Assembly (NCBI GenBank): GCA_028713225.1
Contig: JAQTOS010000001.1
Location: 62,001 to 126,000, forward strand
Direction: 5' to 3'
DNA: 64,000 nucleotides
Origin: Candidatus Altimarinota bacterium
GTDB lineage: Bacteria; Patescibacteriota; Gracilibacteria; BD1-5; UBA6164
Shown here: one piece after another, positions 30,020 through 42,232 of the stretch
How positions within the stretch are numbered: position 1 is the first letter of the stretch
Layout of the letters: every line of letters begins with the position of its first letter
Translations under genes and position numbers: made by a program
Notes under the pieces: generated by a model
Told to the model about the DNA's origin: nothing
Database searches by the model: none
The model's input: the letters and a program-made list of their open reading frames with translations, nothing else

Positions 30020-30457
30020 CTATTTACCTGATAATAATTTTCGCACAGCTCCAGTAATTCATCAAATTACTCAATTTGTTTTTGGATTTAGAGTTTCTGA
30101 AATTGATGGGACATTTTTCATTTCTTCTTCTCTTCTTGCTTCTACAGGATTAAATTCTCAGAAATAAATTATTTTATCATATGTTTCATCTATATAATTT
30201 AATCTATTCATATCTTTTTCTTTTCTAGAAAGAGAAAATGATTTTAAATAAAATTCTATTTCTCACTTCAGATATAATTTAAATTCCTCAATATTTTTAT
30301 AAACAGATTGTAATAGAAAATAATCTTTAATTATATCATCTGTAATTAAAAATAACTCATCTATATTATTAAATTTAGATAAATGGATTTTTATTTTATT
30401 CTTCATAGAATTAGATTCTGTTAATATTTCATCTTCAATTGTTTTTTTTGCTAACAT
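30020..30457 (-). CDS. Hypothetical protein with ARREEE motif (paralog B)
   Basis: A 145-aa paralog of the previous protein, with N-terminal MLAKKTIEDEILTESNSMKN, a helical middle, and the conserved YDKIIYFGEFNPVEARR plus EEE and the PSISETL..tail, here extended by a hydrophobic GVIGGITGAVRKLLSGK. It starts 5 bp after the 426-aa gene's stop. Tandem duplication followed by divergence is clear; function unknown. Confidence 0.6.
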
Positions 30458-30462
30458 AGTTA

Positions 30463-31743
30463 TTATTTTTTAGTTGATAAATTTGGGTATAATTTATAAT
30501 ATGATTTTATTATGTTTTTATCGTAGATTTCTAATATATTTGATCTATATACTTCTTTTAGCATTTTATCATTTCATACTTTTCATAAACTTTTTCTCAT
30601 TTCATTAAAACTCATTCTAAAATCTTCAAGTCTACTTCTATCTAATCTCATTATCAAATCATGATTCTTATCTATATAATCACACATACTTTCAACTATA
30701 TCAAGCATTGAATCAATTCTTGCTGGGTGATTAACTAAATATTTTACATCTATACTTTTTGAAAATTCTTCTATTTTTTTGCTTGCTGTAATTATATTCA
30801 ATCATTTAATTTTATCCAGTTCATAAGTTCCTTTCATTTCTAGAGTATCTGTTTTTGTAAAATCAATTGCTTCAGGAATCTTCCCACAAACTCATTTTTC
30901 TAGTAATAATTTTCTCTCTCACTTAGTGAATCAAGCTTTTTCAAGAATTTTAAGCTTTTCAGCTTTTTCTGAAAAATTATAATTATATACTCCTGCTCAT
31001 TCTCTATTTTCTCAAACTTTATGAGCTGCTATTATAGCATTCTCTTGATCTTTACTAATCTCTTTTTTAAAATGGTTTTTCATAAAAAATCTTGCCACAT
31101 CTAATTTATCAGAATCACTCATTTTTGCTATATCACTCACAGATAATTTATCAAAATGATGTTTTGGAACATCTATATGTTTCAATTTTTTTATTCCAAA
31201 CTTTGCTATTTTAAATCCCGCAAAAGCTCATGTTGAAACTAATCATAATTCTACAAAACTTTTTCATTTTTCATAAGCATTTCAAGTAGCTAATTTTACA
31301 GCACTTTCTTCCAATCATTTAGCCAAAGCTTTCATTCACTCAACACTCATTAATTGCTTAAGTGCATCAAGTAAAACTTTTCAATCTGTTTTTATTATTT
31401 CTAAAATTAAATCTCAATTTCCTATAAATTCATCTATTACTCATTTTGCGAAATTTTCTTCTGGAGAATTTTTATTTTGATTATCATCTATTCCCAATCC
31501 ATCATAAAGAAATCTTTTTGTTTTATGAATTAATTTTTCTATCCATAAATGTTCTTTTGTTTCTTTTCTTACTTCTTTTGTTTCTTTTTCATAATTTATA
31601 AATAATTTTTCTTTTTCTGCGTTATGTTTCTTTTCTAAATGTTTATTATTGCCATAATTCAATGGTTTTTGACCATTTAAATAAGGAATTTTTGCTTCCT
31701 TTCTATTCGGATCAATATAAATTAAATTTTCTTTTGTTGTCAT
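30463..31743 (-). CDS. Hypothetical 426-aa protein
   Basis: A lysine/glutamate-rich, largely helical protein. The start chosen is the ATG at 31743 (MTTKENLIYIDPNRKEAK); an earlier ATG at 31785 is in frame but lies closer to the dnaE terminator hairpin. A moderately hydrophobic stretch (SFVELGLVSTGAFAGFKIAK) could be a membrane or amphipathic helix. No family recognised. It is followed at 5 bp by paralogs B and A, so the three probably act together. Confidence 0.6.
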
Positions 31744-31803
31744 ATTTTGATTTTTATTTTTGTTTAATTTCCTTAATTCTAACATATTTTGAATTAAAAC
31801 ACA

Positions 31804-31831
31804 AAAATAGAGCAATTAATTGCTCTATTTT
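31804..31831 (-). terminator. 28-bp perfect palindrome ending dnaE
   Basis: Perfect palindrome around AGCAATTAATTGCT, with A and T runs at the ends; it lies 2 bp downstream of the dnaE stop and before the 426-aa gene. Confidence 0.85.
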
Positions 31832-31832
31832 A

Positions 31833-34800
31833 TTATAAAAATCTCTCTTTTTCCCAAATCTTCAACTTATCCAAATTTTCTATAGAAAATTTTGTGTCTA
31901 TTTCTTGTCATCTTAGTTCTATGAAAATACTTATATCTCACTTATATTCATCAGCCAAGAAGTCTTTCAAATCCAACAAATCCTGTTTACTTGCAGAAGT
32001 CGGAATAGAAACAATATATTTGTCTATTTTCTCTTCCTCCTGAACTTCTAATTCTTTTGCTTGTTCTTCTTCCAAACTATCAGTAACTTCACAGAAATCT
32101 CCACAAACTTCCAAATTTTCTTCATCATCTTTAACATCATCTCTTTCTAAATCATCTTCTAGTTCTTCTCCCCTCGCCTTAGGGAGAGGGGCTGGGGGTG
32201 AGGGCTGTTCTGCAACAAAAACTTTTCAGATATATTTTACATCATCAAATACTTGCAAGTCCATAGCTTGTTCTCTAATCATAGACAATCAAACTATTTT
32301 CATATCTTTTACTTGAATATTTTTTCTCTTGTATTCTTGGTTAATACTCAAATATCCGTCTACTATAACGACCATATCTTCTTTTACTTTGTCTTTGTAT
32401 TTGTCATGGTCTTTGTCAAAAATCGTGATTTCAAAATCATAATTAAAACTTTCTACCGCTAAAAATATCATTTTCTTTCCATTTTTTGTGATAGTTCTTC
32501 TTATTTCTTTGATTACTCAAACAGCTTGAATTGATTCTCTTGATTTTATAGTTTCGTTTTCTAGTTCTTCAAAACTCATTTTCAAATATTTGTCATTTTT
32601 CGTTCTTTTTGCTATATATTTTTGAAGTCAATCAAGCGGATGTCCAGATACTCTAAAACCAAGTACATCTTTTTCTCTTTTTAATCTATCTTCAAATCAA
32701 AAATCACTAGCTTCTTCCAATTTCAAAGCATCTGAATCAGTATCTCCTGAAAAATCAAACATACCAATTTGAGATGATTCAGTTTTTTTCGTATCAGCTT
32801 TTGAAAATCTTGTTATGTTTTCTATATTTGCAAAAAGTTGTCATCTTGGACCAAATTCATCCATAGAACCCGACAAAATAAGTGATTCTAGAGATTTTTT
32901 ATTTACTACATCTTTCCCAACTCTTTTTATAAAATCTTCTAAATTACTAAATTTTCATCCTTCTTTTCTAGCATCAAGTATAGCATCAATTGGCCCATCT
33001 CAAAGTCATTTAATGGCTTTTAAACCAAATCTTATATTATTGTCATCAATATAAGTAAAATGTTTTAGAGAAGCTTGTACACTTGGTGCTAAAACATCAA
33101 TTCATTTTGATTTTGATTCTGAAACTTCCAAAACAATTCTTTCCATATTTTCCTCATCACTCGTCATCATCGCAGTCAAAAATTCTGTAGGAAAATATGC
33201 TTTCAAATAGGCTGTATGATATGCAATAAGCGCATAACAAGCCGCATGAGATTTGTTAAATGAATAATCCGCCGCTGGCATTATCATCTTATCATAAATA
33301 TAATTGGCAGTTTCTGGCTTATAATTCCTAAATTCTCAGGCTTTTTTAATAAATTCTATTCTTATCGCTTCAATAACATCTTTTTTCTTTTTTCAAACTC
33401 ATCTACGTAGCATATCGGCTTCAGCAAGAGTAAAACCTGCCATTGATTGTACAAGTCTCATAAGCTGTTCTTGATAAACCGCAATTCAGTAAGTCACGTT
33501 CATGAAAAATCCTAAATCTTCAAAAAGCTTAGTTCTTTCTATTTCTATTATGTCTTTTCAATATTTTTTTGTCAAATCTCGAGCTAGTTCATCGTACATA
33601 TATTCAATTGCTTCTCTTCCTTGTTTTCTGTCTACATAGTTTGGAATAAAGGCAATAGGACCTGGACGATAAAGGGCAACCATCGCAATAATATCTTCAA
33701 AAGTATTAGGTTGCAAGTCTATCAAATATTTTCTCATACCATCAGATTCAAACTGAAAAACCCCAGTTGTATCACCTTTTGCAAATATTTCAAATACTTT
33801 TTGGTCTTCCATATTTATTTTAGACAAATCTATGTCGATGTCTTTTTTTGCTTTTACTATTTCTCTTGTTCTTTTGATAATTGTCAGGTTTCTAAGTCAC
33901 AAAAAGTCCATCTTCAAAAGTCCCAAATCTTCAAGCGGATGAGCTGAATATTGAGTAATAATTGAATCATTATTTTTTGGTGGATATTGCAAAGCCGTGA
34001 AATTCGTCATCGGTTCTGGAGCGATGATAACAGCACAAGCATGAACTCAAATTTGTCTAACATTTCATTCTATTTTCAGAGCATCGTCTATAATCTCCTT
34101 GTATTTTGGATTATTATCATAAGCCTCTTTGAATTCTATAGATTCTTCAAGTGCTCATTTTAGCTTTGTTCCTGGTTTTTCTGGAATAAGTTTAGCAAGT
34201 TCATTCATTTCTTGAAATCCTATTCATCTAACTCTTCCTACATCTTTAACGGCAGCACGAGCAGCAAAAGTACCAAAAGTACAAATTTGAGCAACATGAT
34301 CTGCACCATATTTTCTTCTACAATAGTCTATAACTTTATCTCTCGCATCATCGGCAAAATCAGTATCTATATCAGGCATAGATACTCTGGCAGGATTCAA
34401 AAATCTCTCAAAAAGCAGTTCATAAGGAAGTGGATCTATATCAGTAATCCCTGACAGATAAGCCAGTAATGCTCCCGCTGCTGAACCTCTTCATGGTCAA
34501 ACTGGAATATCATTATCTTTTGCCCAATTTATATAATCGGCAACTATCAAGAAATATCCATCAAATCACATTTCATGAACTACCAAAAGTTCATATTCAA
34601 GTCTTTCTAATTTAGATTTGAAATCTTCATTTAAAGTTTTAATTTTTTCAATTTTTTTATCAGTAAAAAATTTCAAAGCCAAAGTTTGAAGTTCTTCTAC
34701 TCAAGTATCTTGCAATTTTCAAGCCAAATGTGGTCATTCTATCTTCTTGATAAATTCAAAAATTTCATCTTCTGATAAATCGAAATCATATCTTTTGTTA

Positions 34801-35774
34801 AGTCACAAAAAACACAAATACCTCAAATACCATTCAGACATTTCTAGTTTTTGTATTCAAATTTCATTTTTTTCTAATTCTAGTGCTTTTTTATAAATAA
34901 CTTGGTCGTTTTCTGGTAATTCATATCTAGGAATAAGTACTCATCCTCTTGGAATTGTAATACTTACCATATCTGCAATTTTTTTTGTATTATAAAGAGA
35001 TTCTGGAATATGCCCAAAAAGCATTTCCATTTCTGATTCTGACAAGAAAGAATAATCTCAATTTATAAGAGTTGGTCTGTCTGGATTTTCCATTTCGTGC
35101 CCTGTTCAAAGAGCCTGTATAACGTCTTGTGTTGTCTTGTCTGATTTGTCTATATAATAACAATTATTTGTTGCAACAACAGGAATAGAATAAGTTTTTG
35201 CCAAGTCTATAAGCCTGTCAGTTATCATTCTTTGTCTAGGAATATCTTCGTGATAAATAAGTTCTAAATAATAATTTTCTGCACCGAAAATATCTTGATA
35301 AAATCTAATTCTATCAACTATTTCTTCGTCAGATTTCCCTGAAAGTATAAAATAAGCTAGTTCTGAAGTATGATTTCCTGATAGACAAATAAGATTTTCA
35401 CTATGTTTTTTAAGCATATCAGTGTCTATTCTAGGAACATCTTTGAATCATTCCAGATTAGAAAGAGTAACTAAATCTATGATATTTTTATATCCATCTA
35501 GATTTTTAGCCAAAAGTACAAGTGAATGAGGGATATTATCTCTAGAAACATCGGAAATTCATTTTGAAACAACATAAAATTCACAACCTAAAATTGCTTT
35601 TATTCATTCTTCATGACAGATTTCATAAAATTCATGTCATCCGTGAATATTTGCAGTGTCAGTTATAGCAACTGCCTCCATTCACAATTCTTTAGCTTTT
35701 TTTATGTATGCTTTTGGTTTTGGTAGTCAGTTTAATATCGAGTAGTGTGTGTGGTTGTGTAAGTGGACAAACAT
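31833..35774 (-). CDS. dnaE: DNA polymerase III alpha subunit
   Basis: The replicative polymerase, 1313 aa. N-terminal PHP domain with HLHNHTHYS (residues 4-12); polymerase core with [19 protein letters not shown], the catalytic PDIDTDF carrying two acidic ligands, [12 protein letters not shown] and YRPGP; then a helix-hairpin-helix/OB region ([25 protein letters not shown]). Near residues 1190-1202 the peptide [13 protein letters not shown] is encoded by a GC-rich palindromic repeat in a poorly conserved C-terminal linker followed by a very acidic stretch. Length is at the upper end of the DnaE range. Starts with ATG at 35774. Confidence 0.97.
32164..32206. repeat. GC-rich palindromic repeat inside dnaE (family B)
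   Basis: CCCCTC (32170-32175) pairs with GAGGGG (32186-32191); the adjoining GCTGGGGGTGAGGGC completes the element. On the coding strand it yields Pro- and Gly-containing residues unlike the surrounding Glu/Asp/Lys-rich linker. A related, decayed copy is at 23125-23165. Confidence 0.8.
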
Positions 35775-35848
35775 TGTATATTGCTTTAAATTTTATTTCT
35801 ATTTTATTATAGAAAAAAAGAGATTTATAGCAAGATTTTTAAAAAACA

Positions 35849-35880
35849 AAAAATCCCAAATTCGTAAATTTGGGATTTTT
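35849..35880 (-). terminator. Terminator after the RNase J gene
   Basis: A 14-bp perfect stem AAAAATCCCAAATT/AATTTGGGATTTTT (35849-35862 with 35867-35880), loop CGTA, with T-rich sequence following on the minus strand. It lies 8 bp past the rnj stop, between rnj and dnaE. Confidence 0.9.
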
Positions 35881-35888
35881 TTTGATTA

Positions 35889-37910
35889 TTAAACTTCTGT
35901 AATTATTGGAATTATCATCGGTTCTCTGTCTATTTTTTGTAGTAAGTATGATTCTAAATCAGCTTTTATGATTTTTACCAAATCTTTTTCTTCGATTTCT
36001 GGTACATCCATAACAGTATTTTCATAAACTGTTTTAGCTTTTTTGATAATCATTTTATGTATTTGTCTAACTTCATCTATATAAACTAGTCCTCTTGTTT
36101 CTATTTTTAGAGGTCCAACAATTGCTTTTGTTTTACTATCGATTTTGAAACCAATAACTAAAACTCAAGAGTTCATCATTTTTTCTCTAGCTTTTATTAC
36201 ATGAGATCCAGCAGTACCAATACCATTACCATCTACAATTATTTCTTGAAGAGGAACTTGTATTTTAGATCTAAATATTTTTCCATCTGGTTGAATATCT
36301 AGGATATTTCCGTTATCTGATAAGAAAATATTTTCATCTTTATGTCATAATTCCATAGCTGTATTTTTATGAGCAACTCTCATGAAAAGTTCACCATGAA
36401 TAGGTATGAAATTTTTTGGTCTAATCAAATTTAACATTATTTTTTGTTCTTCTTGAGCAGCATGTCCAGAAGCATGTATATCTAAATTATCATTTGTAAC
36501 TAATTTAGCTCCAAGTTTGATAAGTTTATTCATAACTTCAACAACTGATCTTTCATTACCTGGAATAGGAGTAGAAGATAATACAATCGTATCACCTGGC
36601 ATAACTTCTATACTTGGATGAGTTCCTTCAGCAATTCTATAAAGTGCTGAAAATTCTTCTCCTTGGCTTCCTGTTGTAATAATTACTTGTTTATTTAAAG
36701 GAATTCCTTCTGTAGCTTTTCCAGTCATCTTTTTGATAGTAGATTGACTAGATTTCACAAATCCTAAATCACGAGCAATTCTTACGTTTTCAACCATAGA
36801 TCTACCACTTAGGAAAACTGTTTTATTATGTCTTTCACAAGCTTCAACTATTTGTTGAATTCTTCAAACTAGAGATGAAAATGTTGCAATAATCATTCTA
36901 CCTTCAACACCTTTTTCTATCAAATGGTCTAAAGATATTCCAATTTCCTTTTCTGATTTAGTAAATCATTTTTTTGTAGAATTTGTAGAATCACTCATCA
37001 AAACAGAAATTCATCTTGAACCAATTCTTCCGATTCTAGCCAAATCAGCTGGTTTATCAACTGCTGGAGTAAAATCAAATTTAAAATCTCAAGTATGTAC
37101 TATTTTAGCAGTAGGAGATTCTAAATAAATACCCGTAGCATCTGGAATAGAATGGTTTTCTCTAAAGAATTCAACATTCCAATTTCACATTCTTACAAAT
37201 TCTTCTTTGTCTTGATCTACTTCTATTAAAGTAGCAGAATTCAATAAATTATTTTCTTCTAGATTCTTTTTGATAAATCCAATAGTCAATTTTGTTCCAT
37301 AAACTGGAGGCATTCCAAGAGCAGGAAGTAAATGTTTCAAAGCACCGATATGATCTAGATGACCATGAGTTATTATGAAACCTTTGATTTTATCTTTATA
37401 AGGAATCAAAAATGAAATATCTGGGATAGAATATTTCGCACCAAGCATATCAGCTTCTGGAAATTGCATACCGCCATCAATAAGCACAATATCATCTCAA
37501 TATTGATACATACTCATATTTTTACCAACTTCATTATGTCCTCAAATAGGTATCATTCTAGTATAACCTTCTCTTAGAGTAGGTAAGTAAAATTTTGTTT
37601 CTGGGAAATTTGTCATAAGAGATTGTTTCAAAGAAGTGAATTCTGAATCAGAATTATTAGATCATTCTTTGAAATCTTTTGTATTTCTAGAAAATTCTTT
37701 CTTGAAACTTGATTTTTTTTCTTCTGTAGAAGCAACAGTTTCTGCTTCAGCACTTTCCATACAGCTTTCTGTAAATGATTCATTTACATCAATCGCTTCA
37801 CCTTCAACAGTATCATCTTCTATTATTTGTATATCATCTTGATTGAATGAATTGTTAGAAGTATTAACTCCTTTTAATTCATTATCTAGATCGTCGAAAA
37901 AATCTTTCAT
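35889..37910 (-). CDS. rnj: Ribonuclease J
   Basis: A 673-aa metallo-beta-lactamase/beta-CASP RNase, the main 5'-3' exo/endonuclease of RNase-E-lacking bacteria. Metal site GFIITHGHLDHIGALKHL (His182, His184, Asp186, His187), FLSGRSMVENVRIARDLGF and the beta-CASP motif FIPIHGEL are present. The first 85 or so residues form an acidic, low-complexity extension (DDLDNELKGVNTSNNSFNQD, EDDTVEGEAIDVNES) absent from most RNase J proteins (550-600 aa). Its role is unknown; similar extensions can bind partners. Confidence 0.95.
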
Positions 37911-38211
37911 ATTATATTATTAAAAAATTAAAGAGTGGTTTTATAAAAAACCTGTAAATTATAAAGTAAATAAAACTATCAAAATAATGATTTTTTTAAA
38001 GAGCAATTTAAAAAATTGCAAAAAATATTAAAGCACCAAAAAAACTTGATAACTTTATAGACTCTATAAATTGTTTTTGAAAAAAGATATGTTCTTATAT
38101 AAATGTTGAAGAATAAAAATTATACCTTGATTGTTTGAATTTCTTTTTACAAAAAGATGAATGCTCTAATTGCAAAAAAATATTTTTAAAACTTTACGAG
38201 CAGTATTATAT
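37911..38211. other. Intergenic region without a convincing gene
   Basis: 300 bp of A/T-rich DNA between rnj and the metallopeptidase gene (both minus strand). It should hold the rnj promoter. Short plus-strand open stretches with Lys/Asn/Cys codons have no start codon and contain a TAA; I do not count them as genes. Confidence 0.5.
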
Positions 38212-39102
38212 CTATTTTTTTAAATACTGCAAAAATTTATTATAATTTACTCATATTTTTGTTATATCCCAATAATAATCTTTAATTTTATCGTTTGTAG
38301 CAAAGCTAGTATCTTTAAATTGTCCATCAATAAAAACATATTTAGAAAAAAATCTGTATTTTTGTTCCAATTTATCGTTTTTCTCAGCTTTTATCAAAAA
38401 AGATTTGTTGTGTAAAACATAATAAGCAAAACTTTCTGCAAAATCTTCATATTTGTTTGTCATAGAATAACCAGAAACAAAATCCTCTCATTTAGCTCAA
38501 GCCTTTAGAGTTTTCACTGATTTCCAAGAAATATTATAAAAATTATCACTATCATCTCCTATAATATCTTTTTCCAAAATATAAATATCTATATAATGCC
38601 CAAGTTCATGAATATACACTGATAAAAACTCTGATTTTTTCATAGCTTCTGGAGCAAATATATGAATTGCTCTATTTTTCATTTTTCCTCTTACATCAGC
38701 CTTTTCTGCATATAAATCTGTTTCTACTCAAGAAATTTTATCTCTAAAAACATTATCAAACAAACTAGATTCAAGTAAATCTTGAAGTATATAAAAATAA
38801 TCTTTATCTATTTTTGCTCCATAATTTTCTGGCTCAAAAACAGCCTCTAATCTAGAAGCAGATTTCATTTCCAAATTTGTCTTTTTTATATGACTTAGAA
38901 GTGCTTTTTTAGCTATTATATCTGGATTTTTTTGAATTGCACTTCATCAAGAATCATACAAATTGTCTCATAATTGTCTATCTATAAAACTTTCTTCTTT
39001 TTGATTATTTTCATCTTTATAAAAAAAAGAATTTGAAGAAAAAATAATTACAGTGAAAATTGATGTCAAAATAACTAGGGCTTTTAGATCTTTTATTCTC
39101 AT
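38212..39102 (-). CDS. Exported putative zinc metallopeptidase (HExxH)
   Basis: A 296-aa protein. The N-terminal ALVILTSIFTVIIFSS is a signal peptide or anchor. The middle has YIHELGHYIDIYI (His165-Glu166-x-x-His169) and, further on, NKYEDFAESFAYYVL, a distant Glu helix as third ligand, the arrangement of gluzincins such as ATLF-like (anthrax lethal factor) domains. The overall sequence is not recognisable. It would act outside the membrane; its substrate is unknown. It lies next to the PKD/LTD surface protein. Confidence 0.72.
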
Positions 39103-39164
39103 TTATTTTTTAATATTTTGATAAATTTTAGGTTTCATTATATATTTTTATAAATAATTGCAAA

Positions 39165-42032
39165 CTAAAATAAATCTCTCTTTCTTCATATTACAAAAAG
39201 TAAAGCAAGAGCAATTATTACGAGTAAAGTTATGTATAATATTTGATTTTGTTTAAATCATGCAGAAGCTGTTTCTTCTATTTTACTATCAGCATTTGCA
39301 GTATTTATAATATTATTTGTTTCTTTTATTTTAGCTTTGGATTTGGACTCTTTTGACTCAGCTCAAAGAACTTCTACTATGAAATAAGCTATATTTTCTA
39401 ATTTTTCAGAACTTACTTTTAGTGAAACTATCTGTTTTCATTTTAAAAAAGTATAAGATGCTGGATTAGCTTTTGTAAATGTTTTACCATTTCAAAAGTC
39501 CCAAAGATATTGCAAAGATTTTCCTCATTTGCTGGCCCTTCAATCGAAATTAACACTACAGAGATCTGCATAACAAACTATTCTGTTCTTTGATAATACT
39601 TTATCATCACTAATTTTTCATTGCAGCTCAATAACAGCTTCGAGATTTGTATCAGAGCTTATCACTTTTTCTGCTGAATCTGTATTTATATAAGCAATAT
39701 AATCATTATCCACATCAAAATTAGAGATTTTTGGAATCTCAAAATTTGAACTATCAGTTGATTTTATAGATGAAACTACCTCAAAAGATCCAATACTGGG
39801 ATTTTTTATAAGAAGTTCATATTTCCCCTCGCTATCTGCTGCAAGTTCATAAACGTCCATTGAACTAGCATAAGTTTGCTTGAAAAAGAAATCCCAAAAA
39901 GATAAATTACCCTCTGCTGATTTTTTTACTTGTATCAAAACTTTAGAGTTTGGAATAGTATTTCCATAAATTTTTATTCATTTTTTCTGTTTTGAAATTT
40001 TTTGAGTAAATGAACTTGCTATAAAATCCTTTATTTTAGATTTATCATTGCTATTTGTATTTGCCTGTTTCAATAAATCATTTATCAAAGCTTTATTATA
40101 TTTTTCCTGAGTAATACTGTTTCAATCAGAAAAAGTAAGAACAAATTTATTTTTACTTTGTAGATTTTCTATAGAAATAATTTTTGATTTTAGAATCTCT
40201 GGACTAACAATAAATCATTCAGCAGTATCAAAATTCCATGAAACATTATCTATAAAAATTCAATCACAAACTAAATCTAATTTTGCTCACCCAGTATTTT
40301 TGAAATTTAAGGCCGTATCAAATTTATAAAATTTTAGACTTTCATCTGAATTCAAAAAAGTATCAGTTTCTATTTTATATTTTTTAACTGAAGATTTTAA
40401 TTCATTATGAAGTTCACATCATTTCAAATTTATTTTTTCATTTCAGGTATTTTTTAGCTCTATCCATTCCAAATCATCATTTCAGATTGGATTTGGCAAA
40501 ACTTGAGATATTTTTAAAAATCCTGATAAACTAGATATTTTATCTAAAATTTCTGACTTTATAGCTTCAGAAATTTTAGTTTCTTTTACTGGTTCTACTT
40601 TTTCTATTTTTGCATTAGTGATTTTATTTGAAAAATTTAAATAAGACTCCTTATAATTTGATTCATTTAATATCTCATATACTTTTAAACTAACCTTAAA
40701 CTCTCAAGTAGGATATTTTATGTAGCCTGGATTACATTTTTTCTCTGTTCAACTCTCATAAGTACCGCCAGGAAAAGACCATAAACAAGCTTCTTTTGAG
40801 TTTTTAATATCATAAGACAAATTTATACTACAACTAGCACTTTTACAATTATTATTTTCATCCAAACCTCATTGAATATTGATTTTTGGAATATTTATAG
40901 AAATAGCTGAAGTAGAAACACTTGATGCACTTGTTCAGCCTACATATATTATTTTTGTTGTAGAATCCTCTTTAAATCACTCATTTTTTATTTTTATTTC
41001 TTTTGAAATATAATTAGCAGGATTTGATTTTTGGATAATTTTATAAGTTGTTTTCCATTCTCAAACAGGATAAGTGATAGTATTTGGATTACATTTATCT
41101 TCTTCTCCTGTAGTTCTAGAAAATCCAAAATTCCACTGACATTCATAATCTGTTGGAATAGATTCAAATCAGTTTCCTAAATATATATTTAGATTATAAT
41201 TTACCTTACAATCACTTTTTGTTCTATCACAATTAAATATTGTAGCCTCACTATCATCTTTTTCTAGTAAATAGCTAGGAGACTGAAATAATAACTTAGT
41301 TTCATAAGTAAAATTATTTGTATATCAAGTTAAAATTTCTCCACTTGAATCATTAGTATATTCTTGTTCATCACTCGCTCAAGAAGCTGTTTCAGACGCA
41401 TTCTCATAATTATTTATAGTCCCTGTATTTTCATTAATTGAGCCTGTTTCTTCTGATATTTCAGGAATGTTTGGGCCTGTTCATCAAGTAGATGTATCAG
41501 GAAGAGTATTTTGATCTATAGTTTCGTCATTTGTTGTATCATCTATTATATCTTGATTTGGATTTACTTTGAAACTCACATTTGTATAATTAGAAAAACT
41601 ACTTGTATAAAGCAATTTTATTTCATTTCCAAATGTATCTTTTATAGCAACTCATGCATTTGTTTTGATTCTTAAATGACTAGAAGTAGTATTATCTACG
41701 GTAAGACCAGTTAAAAAATTGTTTTGTTCAATCAAATTAATTCATAAAATATTTCCAGATAAATAATAAGAGCTGAAAATACTAGCTCCAGAAACTGAAT
41801 CAAGTTTAGAACTAGATAAGCCTCAAGTATTTGAATATAAAAATAATTTATCCATATTCAAAACTCAAGTTAAACTATTATTAAATTCTATTTCAAGTTT
41901 ATCAATTTTCCCATTATTATCAGTATCCATATAATAAAGATGAGTTTCTGCTAACACTGGATTATCAGAAAAAACAAATGTATTACTAAGAATAAGTAAA
42001 CTTAATAAAATTCAACTAATAATTTTTTTCAT
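39165..42032 (-). CDS. Large membrane-anchored surface protein with LTD and PKD-like domains
   Basis: A 955-aa protein with a signal peptide (MKKIISGILLSLLILSNTF) and a C-terminal helix plus basic tail (LLVIIALALLFVIGRKRDLF). Residues about 490-560 contain an LTD (lamin tail domain) signature, ISQVLPNPIGNDDLEWIELK, and the C-terminal third has a PKD-like domain with YLWDFGNGKTFTKANPASYT. The N-terminal MDTDNNGKIDKLEIEF resembles a Ca-binding/dockerin-like loop. Cys pairs appear in the two PKD-like repeats. A typical CPR surface adhesin or hydrolase scaffold. It is followed by the S-layer gene downstream in the window, same strand. Confidence 0.8.
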
Positions 42033-42167
42033 AAAAATATAAATAAAAAATAAAAATATGAAAATATATTATTCAGCAAATATTAATTAATCATTAATTA
42101 TTTTAAGATTTTTCTAAAAAAGTATTAAAAAATATAGTATTTATTTTGCAATATATTTTTTAGACAC

Positions 42168-42201
42168 AAAAAAATCCCCCGCTTGCGCGAGGGGATTTTT
42201 T
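42168..42201 (-). terminator. Terminator of the S-layer gene
   Basis: A GC stem TCCCC..CGC/GCG..GGGGA (42175-42182 with 42187-42195) with a TTGC loop and an A/T run on each side. It lies about 40 bp past the S-layer stop, as expected for a highly expressed gene. Confidence 0.9.
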
Positions 42202-42232
42202 CTTAAAAACATAAATGTCTTTAAAGTCTAAA

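Noticed and set aside
38018-38226. Plus-strand open stretch with a CxxC-like segment (possible small zinc protein or decayed transposase)
   Set aside because: No start codon, an internal TAA, overlap with the antisense metallopeptidase 3' end, and a composition typical of A/T-rich noise.
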